Shown: positions 56,215-64,000 of the stretch, piece by piece
How the letters are laid out: every line of letters starts with the position of its first letter
Numbering within the stretch: position 1 is the first letter of the stretch
From: Cherax quadricarinatus
Lineage: Eukaryota; Arthropoda; Malacostraca; Decapoda; Parastacidae
Direction: 5' to 3'
Length of the DNA: 64,000 nucleotides
Assembly (NCBI RefSeq): GCF_038502225.1
Contig: NC_091301.1
Location: 15,787,617 to 15,851,616 of the forward strand
Position numbers and translations under genes: made by a program
The notes under the pieces: model-generated
Seen by the model: the letters and a program-made list of their open reading frames with translations, nothing else
Database searches by the model: none
What the model was told of the DNA's origin: nothing

Positions 56215-56510
56215 ATTTTGCTACTTCTACTGACACTTAGGTCACACTACGCATGCATGTACAAGCGTATATATACACACTCTGGGTTTTCTTTTATTTT
56301 CTTGCTAGTTCTCATTCTTGATTTCTTCTTATCTCTTATCTTCTTGATTTCTTCTTATCCTCCGTAAGCTATGCATGTCGTAAGAGCCGACTAAAATGCC
56401 AGGGGTAAGGGGGCTAGTAACCCCTTCTCCTGTATATGTTATTAAAGTTAAAAGGAGAAACTTTTTTTTTTTTTTTTTTTTTTTGGGCGACCCTGTTGAA
56501 AGAAGAAAGA
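56215..56510 (+). repeat. Interspersed repeat sharing GGGTAAGGGGGCTAGTAACC
   Basis: The segment from GTATATATACACACTCTGGG through CTAGTAACCCCTTCTCCTGT to a long T run matches 63717-63990 in reverse orientation. It is probably the 3' end of the RTE-like LINE or a SINE carrying it, as both copies join to the GGGCGACCCTG/GGGTGGCCC motif. Confidence 0.6.
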
Positions 56511-57074
56511 TTAGTGTGTATTTCTCATTAAATGTTGGGCCTGAAACAAGATCTAAGAACAATGTATGGAAAGTGATCAGTGAGTCATCCTGAATTTTTG
56601 TGGGAGAGGTGTGGGATTAAAATATGCAGAATCTAATACAAAATGGGAGTTGTCACAGTTGCATTTTGCTGATGACATGTGCTTTTGGGAGATTCTGAAA
56701 GGAAGTTGCAAAGGTTGGTGGATGAATTTGGGGAGTATGTAAAAGTGAGTATATGGAGAGTAAAAGAAAGGTGAAGAGAGTGGTGAGAGAGTGCAAAAGG
56801 AGAGCAGATGATAGAGTGGGAGAGGCACTGTCAAGAAATTTTAATGAAAGTAAGAAAAAATTTTGGAGTTAAACAAGTTAAGAAAGCCTAGGGAACGAAT
56901 GGATTTGTCAGTTAAAAACAGAGTAGGGGAGTTATTAGATGGGGAGATGGAGATATTGGGTAATGGCGAGAATATTTTGAGGAACTTTTAAATGTCGACG
57001 AGGAAAGGGAGGCGGTAATTTCGTACACTGGCCAGGGAGGTATACCATCTTTTAGGAGTGAAGAAGAACAGGAT

Positions 57075-57542
57075 GTGAGTTTGGGGGAGGTGCGTGAGGC
57101 ATTACATCGAATGAAAGGGGGTAAAGCAGCTGGAACTGACAGGATCATGACAGAAATGTTAAAAGCAGGGGGGGATATAGTGTTGGAGTGGTTGGTATTT
57201 TTATTTAATAATTGTATGAAAGAGGGCAAGGTACCTAGGGATTGGCAGAGAGCAGGTATAGTCCCTTTATATAAAGGGAAGGGGGACAAAAGAGACTGTA
57301 AAAATTATAGAGGAATAAGTTTACCTTGTATACCAGGAAAAGTGTACGGCAGGGTTATTATTGAAAGAATTAGAGGTAAGACAGAATGTAGGAATGCGGA
57401 TGAGCAAGGAGGTTTTAGAGTGGGTAGGGGATGTGTAGATCAAGTGTTTACATTGAAGCATATATGTGAACAGTATTTAGATAAAGGTAGGGAAGTTTTT
57501 ATTGCATTTATGGATTTAGAAAAGGCATATGATAGTGTATAG
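57075..57542 (+). pseudogene. RTE-like LINE reverse transcriptase, N-terminal half
   Basis: MSLGEVREALHRMKGGKAAG, WQRAGIVPLYKGKGDKRDCK, NYRGISLPCIPGKVYGRVII, EQGGFRVGRGCVDQVFTLKH and FMDLEKAYDSV (motif A). The other half, VNVGLRQGCVMSPWLFNIFI (motif B), is at about 60010-60090 beyond the Tigger insertion. Confidence 0.88.
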
Positions 57543-57869
57543 GGGAGCAATGTGGAAGATGTTGCAAGTACAGTGGACCCCCGAGTTTCGTGATTAATCC
57601 GTTCCAGAGAGCTCGCCGAAGGTCGAAATTCACGAAACTCGAAACCATTTTCCCATAAGAAATAATGGAAATAAAATTAATCCGTTCCAGACACCCAAAA
57701 ATATTAAAATAAAATATTTTTTTTCAAATTAAATAAAGATTTACATAATGAAAACAATCAGAAATCAAGTGCATGCATTTAAAAAAATAATAATAACATT
57801 ACACTTACCTTTACTGAAGACTTCTGCGTGGATGGAAGACGGGAGGAGGGGATAAGAGGAAGGTGTATA

Positions 57870-59015
57870 CTATTTTTTGGAAGGAGAATCTCCTTCCATT
57901 AGGACTTCAGGTATGAAGTCCATATCTGGGGTTACTTCCCTTGTTCTTTTAATGCCACTGGGACCAGCTTGAGAGTCACTGAACCCCTGTCGCACAAAAT
58001 ATCTGTCCAGAGAGGCCTGTTTCTGGCGTTTCTTTAAGATTTCCCTGAAGTGGGACTCAACACTGTCATTGTACATGTTGCCAATACGGCCTGCAACAGC
58101 TTTGTTAGGGTGAAGCTCATCCATAAATGTTTGCACTTCAGTCCACTTTCCACAAATGTCCTTAATCTTTGAAGAACCCACCTTCCTCCATCTCTCTTCC
58201 TCCTCCTCTGCAGCAGTTTCCTGAGCTGTAATCTGTTGCTGTTGCAGATGAAGCTCTTGCAGCTCTTCAGTGGTTAGCTCTTCCCTGTGGTCCTCCACCA
58301 ACTCTTTCACATCCTCACCACTCACCTCCAACCCCAAGGACATCCCCAATGCCACAATAGTTTCCACAACTGGCATAGGTTCCTTAGGGTCAGCCACAAA
58401 CCCTTCAAAATCCCTCTCTTGTACACAATCTGGCCCCAAATTTCTCCAAGCAGAGTTCAAAGTCCTGGAAGTCACTCCCTCCCAAGACTTACCTATAAGG
58501 TTTATGCAGTGGAGGATATTAAAGTGATCTTTCCAGAACTCTCTTAGGGTCAATTCAGTGTCTGAGGTCACTTCAAAGCACTTCTGAAACACTGCTTTGG
58601 TGTAGAGTTTTTTGAAGTTTGAAATGACCTGCTGGTCCATGGGCTGGAGGAGAGGAGTGGTATTAGGAGGCAAGAGCTTCACCATGATGAAACTAAACTC
58701 CTCCACTATTTGCTCTTCCAAGTCTGGAGGATGAGCAGGAGCATTGTCCATTACCAGGAGGCACTTGAGTGGCAATTTATTTTCCAGGAGGTATTTCTTC
58801 ACACTGGGGCCAAACACTTCATTAAACCAGTCTAGGAAAATTCCCCTTGTGACCCATGCCTTACTGTTAGCCTTCCACGTCACACACAAATTACTCTTGG
58901 CGACACTGTATTTCTTGAACACTCTGGGATTTTCAGAGTGATACACCAGTAAAGGCTTCACTTTAAAATCCCCACTAGCATTACTACAAAACATGAGAGT
59001 TAGCCTGTCTTTCAT
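57870..59015 (-). pseudogene. Tigger transposase, DDE domain and C-terminus
   Basis: MKDRLTLMFCSNASGDFKVK, FLDWFNEVFGPSVKKYLLEN, LLVMDNAPAHPPDLEEQIVE (second catalytic Asp), LLPPNTTPLLQPMDQQVISN (third acidic region), then the acidic tail EELVEDHREELTTEELQELH and the end SPSKK. This is the DDE_1 fold of Tigger/CENP-B-type transposases. The frame is broken from its N-terminal half at about 59012-59040. Confidence 0.92.
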
Positions 59016-59638
59016 AAGCTTGTGTCCTGGGAGTGCTGTTTCCTCCTGCGTGATGTAGGTCCTCTGGCATTTTCTTCACAATTAAACACTTGCTGGGGTT
59101 TGAATTCTCCAGTGTCTACGCACTCCTTAAACTCATGTACAAACTTCTCAGCTGCTTTTTTGTCAGAACTGGCAGCCTCACCATGCCTTATCACACTGTG
59201 AATGCCACTACGCTTCTTAAATCTCTCAGACCAACCTTTGCTGGCCTTAAAATCACAAGCATCACCACTTGTTGCAGGCATGTTCTTCACGAGATTGTCA
59301 TGCAACTGCCTTGCCTTTTCACATATTATCGACTGCATAACACTATCTCCTGCTAACTGTTTTTCGGTAATCCACACCAACAATAACCTCTCCACTTCTT
59401 CGAGGATTTGTGATCTCCTTTTTGTCAGCATATCCACCCCTTTTGCAACAACAGCACACTTTATTTCCTTTCCTTTCTCCACGATCGAAGTGATGGTTGA
59501 ATGGGGCTTGCCATACATCCTGGCAAGCTCTGTAACAACCACTCCACTCTCATATTTTTCAATGATTTCCTTCTTGATTTCGATCATGTTCCTCACTTTC
59601 TTTACCAAAGGGCTTGCACTAGCTTTCCTTGGGCTCAT
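59012..59638 (-). pseudogene. Tigger transposase, DNA-binding half
   Basis: MSPRKASASPLVKKVRNMIE then GVVVTELARMYGKPHSTITS (helix-turn-helix), and the CENP-B-type domain with LLLVWITEKQLAGDS and KGWSERFKKRSGIHSVIRHG. It ends QQVFNCEENARGP, where relatives read NCDETGLFWKKMP. A short deletion has removed the first catalytic Asp and shifted the frame. Confidence 0.92.
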
Positions 59639-60149
59639 GGTGACTTATTTAGCAGTTGTAATCACAAAAAACAATGGATTATTACGTATGAACCCACGGG
59701 GTGATGGTCACGTGTTGGTAAACAATGGCACACTGAGCGTGAATGGCGTGGGAGATTGGCTTTGTGTGCGCGGTGATGGGCGGACGGGTACCGGACGGTC
59801 GCGGAAACACGAGTTTTTTCACGAAACTCGAGGCCAAACTTTTCCAAAAAAAAAAAAAACTCGCCAAAGGTCGAATTTCATGAAAATCGAGGCTGCTGAA
59901 ACTCGAGGGTCCACTGTATGTGGAATAGGTGGTAAGTTACTAAATGCTGTGAAGAGTTTTTATGAGGATAGTGAGGCTCAGGTTAGGGTGTGTAGAAGAG
60001 AGGGAGACTACTTCCCAGTAAATGTAGGTCTTAGACAGGGATGTGTAATGTCCCCATGGTTGTTTAATATATTTATAGATGGGGTTGTAAAAGAAGTAAA
60101 TGTAGGGGAAATGTTTGATTTTTGCCGATATTCAAAAGTAAACAAATGA

Positions 60150-60806
60150 TGTCATTGTCCAATAAATGTCCAACTAGCCATTCTAATATGCAGTCATGAA
60201 TGGGTTGATGTTATTTACACAATTATTACAGTATTGCAGTAGTCTGCATAATAGTAAATCTTCTATTTTTTGTTTGAATAAAAATTCAAAATAGAAAGCA
60301 AGAGTAATATCAGAGGGGCCTGGAGACATGACTGATGAACAAAGAAAATGTTATTTTAGAGCCAGGAATGTCTGCATTGTTCATTCTGGACCTTATTTTG
60401 AAATTGTCATATTTTTTAATTTTCGTGAAATTGGCCAAATTGCAAATTTCTGACTAAGTTATTGGGTAGTTGAAATTGGTAAATGGGCAGTTTCTTGTAC
60501 TCAATCGATAGAAAAAACGGAGTTCTAAAGAAATAGCTATGAGTTTGGTTGACTGGAACAATGGAATTAGCCGAAAATAGGGCTCAAAGTGGGCGAAATC
60601 GCCGATTTGTAAATATCGCTGAGGTCGCTAACTTCACGAGAGCATAATTCCATCAGTTTTCCATCAAATTTCGTTTTTTTTGGTGTCATTACAATCGTGA
60701 AAAGATTGTCTATCATTTCATAAGAAAAAATAATTTTTTTTTTTTTGAAATTTTGCGACACCAGGAAACACCTCAGGATTGGGGGTTGCGGCAGTCAAGG
60801 GGTTAA
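60150..60806 (-). mobile_element. piggyBac-like MITE relative, left end lost
   Basis: Minus-strand sequence resembles 45150-45760 (shared GCTCTCGTGAA, TCGCCGATTT/GCGATTTTGCC, GGTTGACTGGAA). The right end reads CAAGGGGTTAA, TTAA with a C-rich terminus. The left end is truncated at the LINE junction. Confidence 0.6.
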
Positions 60807-60888
60807 GATGTGTAACAGATATTGAACAACTTTATTTGGTAGACAGTTGTGATACAGTATTTTCTCACTCATGGTTATTTTTCCACAG

Positions 60889-61040
60889 ACTGCATTTTCA
60901 CATTTGTTGCCAAACTTTATTGAATGTTGGTGGGATGCAGTCATTCTGGATGTTCTTCTGTGCAATGGTTTCGGGATATGGTGTGGAATGCAAATTTGCC
61001 ACTTGATGGAGATGCGGTACTACAATTGGGAAAGCATCAA
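60889..61040 (+). CDS. PTDSS1: PTDSS1-like exon 5
   Basis: The exon encodes residues 199-248 plus two bases of Lys249: [33 protein letters not shown] and [11 protein letters not shown]. The ECWWD-DxLLCN-G-IW-GM pattern is diagnostic for phosphatidylserine synthases. The acceptor is TTTTTCCACAG and the donor ATCAA/GTAAGA. Confidence 0.96.
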
Positions 61041-62022
61041 GTAAGAATATTTTTCATGCTGTTATATGATCTTCATGCTTGCAGGAGATATGGTACACTA
61101 TTTTGGATTGTATTGCAAAGGCATCTCGCAAGGTTATGGATATATATTAGTCTTGTATACATGTACTGTATATACTGTATACATACTTCTAGCCAAGTGA
61201 GTGCAATGTATATACTACTTTCAAAAGTAACATCACTCAGATCTTCTGCAATATAATACTTTAGGTATTCCAGAGATCTTTGGGGTTGGATGTGAGAAAT
61301 GTTGGACTCCACTGTTCTTCCTTAGTAGGACCTGACTTTGGAAACATTAAAATTACTGAACAGAAACTTGTGAACTGGCAAATGAGAAACTTGAATGGGA
61401 GCACAAAGGAGATGGAAGTAACCATCAGTTATATATTCAGTAAAATAAAAAAAGATTACACTAATAAAGCTTATGTGATGAATGTGTCACTGATGCAATA
61501 ATCATTAATTTTGCTTCAGTTGTACTTATTTACCAAATATTAGTTTAGTCCCCCCCATAATTATAACAATAATAATTACCAAATATTATTTAAGTATGTA
61601 AAATATACTGTAAACCCTCAATATAACATACTGATAGGGGAGTGTCTGAGTTTCTGTTTAATCAAAATAGTGTCAATAAATAGGAAAAGAACACTTAGGT
61701 ACTCTACTGTATATCTAATATAGAACTGTGCACGCAGTTTGCCATTATATTGAAATTAACATTGAAAATAAAGGAGTTTAAAATACAATTTACAGAGTAA
61801 ATTTTTCCCATAAATGTATATTAAAAGTTTATTTTATTGAGGTCTGTTATGTCTAGGGTTTACTCTGTATTTATTTCTGTATAAATTCAGTATTGCCATA
61901 AAAAGTAATGCCTTTTCCTTCATGAATTTGTCTATTTCATCATATATTCTAAAATTTTAGGGGCTGTTTGGGTTTTTGTAAATGTTAGTAAATTGTTAAA
62001 TAACACTTGGTTTATTTTCTAG

Positions 62023-62277
62023 GGACATTCAGACCACAACTGGCAAGCTGAAGCGTGCTGTGCTACAGTTTACTCCGGAGTCGTGGACAGCCATGAGATG
62101 GTTAGATCCTGCTTGCACCTATATGCGTTTTTTGGCAGTATCACAGCTTGTGGTTTTCTGGCAACTCGCAGAGCTTAATACCTTCTTTCTAAAGCACATC
62201 TTTCAAATGCCTCCAAGCCATCCACTTGTATTCATGAGGATATTCCTGCTTGGAGCCACATCTGCTCCAACAATAAG
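62023..62277 (+). CDS. PTDSS1: PTDSS1-like exon 6
   Basis: The acceptor is TTTATTTTCTAG. The exon encodes DIQTTTGKLKRAVLQFTPES through FWQLAELNTFFLKHIFQM to GATSAPTIR, which aligns with the TTTGKIKRAVLQFTP, WQLTELNTFFLKHIF and ITAPTVRQ region of PSS1. The donor is ATAAG/GTATCT, leaving two bases. The next exon is not found before 64000. The remaining sequence is LINE-B, a SINE and a repeat tail. Confidence 0.96.
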
Positions 62278-62335
62278 GTATCTTAGTACTATAGATATTA
62301 GATGAAATGAGCTTTACATAGCTCAGATACCTACA

Positions 62336-62336
<1 letters not shown>

Positions 62337-62425
<89 letters not shown>

Positions 62426-62440
62426 TGTGTGTACGTGTGT
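62337..62440. repeat. (GT)n microsatellite at a LINE-B 3' end
   Basis: About 45 GT units pass into GTACGTGTGT variants and then directly into the LINE-B terminus GTACTCACCTAATTGTGGTT. It lies just downstream of PTDSS1-like exon 6. Confidence 0.97.
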
Positions 62441-62514
62441 GTACGTGTACTCACCTAATTGTGGTTGCAGGGGTCGAGACTCAGCTCCTGGCCCTGCCTC
62501 TTCACTGATCGCTA

Positions 62515-62970
62515 CTAGGTCCTCTCCTTCTCTGCTTCCTGAGCTTTGTCATACCTCTTCTTAAAACTATGTATGGTTTCTACCTCCACTACTTCACTTG
62601 CTAGGCTATTCCACTTCCTGACGACCCTATGACTGAAGAAATACTTCCTAACGTCCCTGTGACTCGTCTGAGTCTTCAGCTTCAAGTTGTGACCCCTTGT
62701 TTCTGTGTCCCCTCTCTGGAACATCCTGTCTCTGTCCACCTTGTCTATTCCCCACAGTATCTTGTATGTCATTATCATGTCTCCCCTGACCCTTCTGTCC
62801 TCCAGTGTTGTCAGTCCGATTTCCCTCAACCTTTCCTCGTACGACATTCCCCTGAGCTCTGGGACTAGCCTTGTTGCAAACCTTTGTACTTTCTCTAACT
62901 TCTTGACGTGCTTGACCAAATGTGGGTTCCAGACTGGTGCTGCATACTCCATTATGGGCCTAACATACAC
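62515..62970 (-). pseudogene. LINE-B C-terminal domain, open
   Basis: 151 codons: MYVRPIMEYAAPVWNPHLVK, FATRLVPELRGMSYEERLRE, MFQRGDTETRGHNLKLKTQT and YFFSHRVVRKWNSLASEVVE. This is the best-preserved LINE-B C-terminus in the window. A frameshift near 63000 separates it from the reverse transcriptase. Confidence 0.85.
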
Positions 62971-63417
62971 TGTGTAAAGTGTCTTGAACGATTCCTCATT
63001 AAGGTATCAGAACGCTATTCTCAGGTTTGCCAGGCGCCCGTATGCTGCAGCAGTTATTTGGTTGATGTGTGCCTCCGGTGACATGCTTGGTGTTATGGTC
63101 ACCCCAAGGTCTTTCTCCCTGAGTGAGGTCTGTAGTCTTTGTCCACCTTATCCTATACTCTGTCTGCAGTCTTCTTTGCCCCTCCCAAATCTTCATGACT
63201 TTGCATTTGGCAGGGTTGAATTCGAGAAGCCAGTTTCTGGACCACATGTCCAGCCTGTCCAGGTCTCTTTGCAGTCCTGCCTCTGCCTCATCCTCATCTG
63301 ATTTACTTCTTCTCATCAGCTTCACATCATCTGCGAATAGGGACACTTCAGAGTCTATTCCTTCCATCATGTCGTTCGCATATATCAAAAATAGCACTGG
63401 TCGTAGAACTGACCCCT

Positions 63418-63559
63418 CCAAACCATACCCCGGCTGGGATTGAACCCGAGGTCAGAGAGTCTCAAAACAACAGCCCGTCGCGTTAACCACTAGACCAGCT
63501 AGCCACGATAAGATTCGTCCAACCAGGTTTGCAATCGTGTCATTACGATTTCGTGAGTC
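63418..63559 (-). mobile_element. tRNA-derived SINE with 11-bp target duplication
   Basis: The minus strand has GTGGCTAGCTGGTCTAGTGG with TTAACGCGAC (A-box region) and GGGTTCAATCCCAGCC (B box). AACTGACCCCT flanks it at 63407-63417 and 63560-63570. It disrupts the LINE-B motif B between GVPQGSV and L. Despite good boxes it is not a tRNA gene. Confidence 0.88.
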
Positions 63560-63716
63560 AACTGACCCCTGTGGGACCCCACTCGTCACAGGCGCCCACT
63601 GTGATACCTCTTCACGTACCATAACTCGTTGTTGCCTCCCTGTCAGGTATTCCCTGATCCATTGCAGTGCCCTCCCTGTTATATGCATCTGTGTGTGTGT
63701 GTGTGTGTGTTTGTTT

Positions 63717-64000
63717 TCTCGTTCTTTTCTTTCAACAAACCGGCCGTATCCCACTGAGGCAGGGTGGCCCAAAAAGAAAAACAAAAGTTTCTTCTTTTAC
63801 ATTTAGTAATATATACAAGAGAAGGGGTTACTAGCCCCTTGCTCCCGGCATTTTGGTCGCCTCTTACAACACGCATGGCTTACAGAGGAAGAATTCTGTT
63901 CCACTTCCCCATGGAGATAAGAGGAAATAAACAAGAACAAGAACTAGAAAGAAAATAGAAGAAAACCCAGAGGGGTGTGTATATATATGCTTGTATATGT
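63717..64000 (-). repeat. Interspersed repeat, second copy
   Basis: It is the reverse-oriented match to 56215-56510: AACCGGCCGTATCCCACTGA, GGGTTACTAGCCCCTTG, AACCCAGAGGGGTGTGTATA. It runs to the window edge. Confidence 0.6.

Larger units (their letters stand above)
57571..59916 (-). mobile_element. Tigger element, 2.35 kb, near full length
   Basis: The inverted ends are CAGTGGACCCCCGAGTTTCG and ACTCGAGGGTCCACTG, with TA on both sides (57569-57570, 59917-59918). One transposase gene, minus strand, occupies most of it. It is inserted in the RTE-like LINE in PTDSS1 intron 4. Confidence 0.93.
56590..60150 (+). mobile_element. RTE-like LINE, split by a Tigger element
   Basis: Left part 56590-57570 and right part 59917-60150 rejoin in the reverse transcriptase. 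An internal rearrangement near 56590-56750 places an FADD-type fragment ahead of the linker. The frame has stops and the 3' end is lost where it meets a piggyBac-like repeat. Confidence 0.8.
38707..62277 (+). other. PTDSS1: Phosphatidylserine synthase 1-like gene (gene span, 3' end off the right edge)
   Basis: Six coding exons (38707-38876, 42826-43012, 53280-53354, 55647-55808, 60889-61040, 62023-62277) splice in frame to 333 codons plus two bases. The family is the ER integral membrane enzyme that exchanges the choline head group of phosphatidylcholine for L-serine (PSS1), or ethanolamine for serine (PSS2). Visible blocks are [18 protein letters not shown] near 26, FPNGPFTRPHPAVWR at 86-100, [11 protein letters not shown] at 204-214, TTTGKLKRAVLQFTP in exon 6 and ELNTFFLKHIF. 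The order and spacing follow PSS1 closely. R93 and H95 in TRPHP correspond to residues shown to matter in mammalian PSS1. The human protein is about 470 residues, so roughly the last quarter is missing to the right. Introns of 3.9, 10.3, 2.3, 5.1 and 1.0 kb hold nested mobile elements, but no exon is broken. PSS1 rather than PSS2 is my reading by eye. Confidence 0.93.
62441..63690 (-). mobile_element. LINE-B (CR1-like) copy with a SINE inside
   Basis: The minus strand reads GRALQWIREYLTGRQQRVMV, SGVPQGSV, [SINE], LRPVLFLIYANDMMEGIDSE, SLFADDVKLM, LLEFNPAKCKVMK, then the C-terminal domain 62970-62515 and the 3' end at 62441. FADD is intact here. The 5' end is truncated at a CA run near 63690. 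Confidence 0.88.

Overview
The window is eukaryotic nuclear DNA: intron-split genes with GT/AG junctions, many decayed non-LTR retrotransposons, Tigger and piggyBac-like DNA transposons, tRNA-derived SINEs, and long (TA)n, (GT)n, (GA)n and (ATT)n tracts. The repeat style suggests an arthropod with a large repeat-rich genome, most likely a decapod crustacean such as a crayfish. That assignment is inference from repeat character, not a database match.

Two host genes are well supported. On the minus strand, from about 12.9 kb to beyond the left edge, lies a glycosyltransferase-8-domain gene (GLT8D1/2-like). Six coding exons were assembled with consistent phase: a 25-nt start exon, a type II membrane anchor exon, a stem exon and three exons of the GT8 catalytic domain with a D-S-D motif. 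On the plus strand, from 38.7 kb to beyond the right edge, lies a phosphatidylserine synthase 1-like gene (PTDSS1-like). Six exons give about 334 residues, and the C-terminal part lies outside the window. A third, weaker candidate is a tetraspanin-like exon pair at 27.07-27.78 kb.

Layout: 0-13 kb is the GLT8D gene, with introns filled by Tigger-type elements, an RTE-like LINE fragment and SINEs. 13-16.7 kb is intergenic, with a perfect 73-bp inverted repeat, SINEs and large TA/ATT tracts. 16.7-22.9 kb is a pile of copies of one LINE family (called LINE-A here), including three copies joined head to tail. 23.6-24.3 kb looks like a solo LTR. 24.4-26.8 kb holds CR1-like LINE-B copies. 28.6-32.5 kb is LINE-C, broken by a LINE-A copy and by another 0.9-kb insertion. 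32.7-33.4 kb is a 34-bp minisatellite, followed by a second long LINE-A copy to 36.6 kb. 38.7-62.3 kb is the PTDSS1-like gene. Its introns hold a 35-bp minisatellite, hAT/Tigger-size MITEs, a piggyBac-like element split by a 6.7-kb I-type LINE, and an RTE-like LINE split by a 2.3-kb Tigger element. 62.4-63.7 kb is a LINE-B copy carrying a SINE.

I found no defence system, operon, CRISPR array or other clear new machinery. The most unusual structures are the LINE-A tandem chain, a LINE with CCCH zinc fingers ahead of its endonuclease, a 129-bp LINE-derived short element with its own target duplication, and the 73-bp perfect inverted repeat. Most mobile-element reading frames carry stops, frameshifts or deletions and are listed as pseudogenes.
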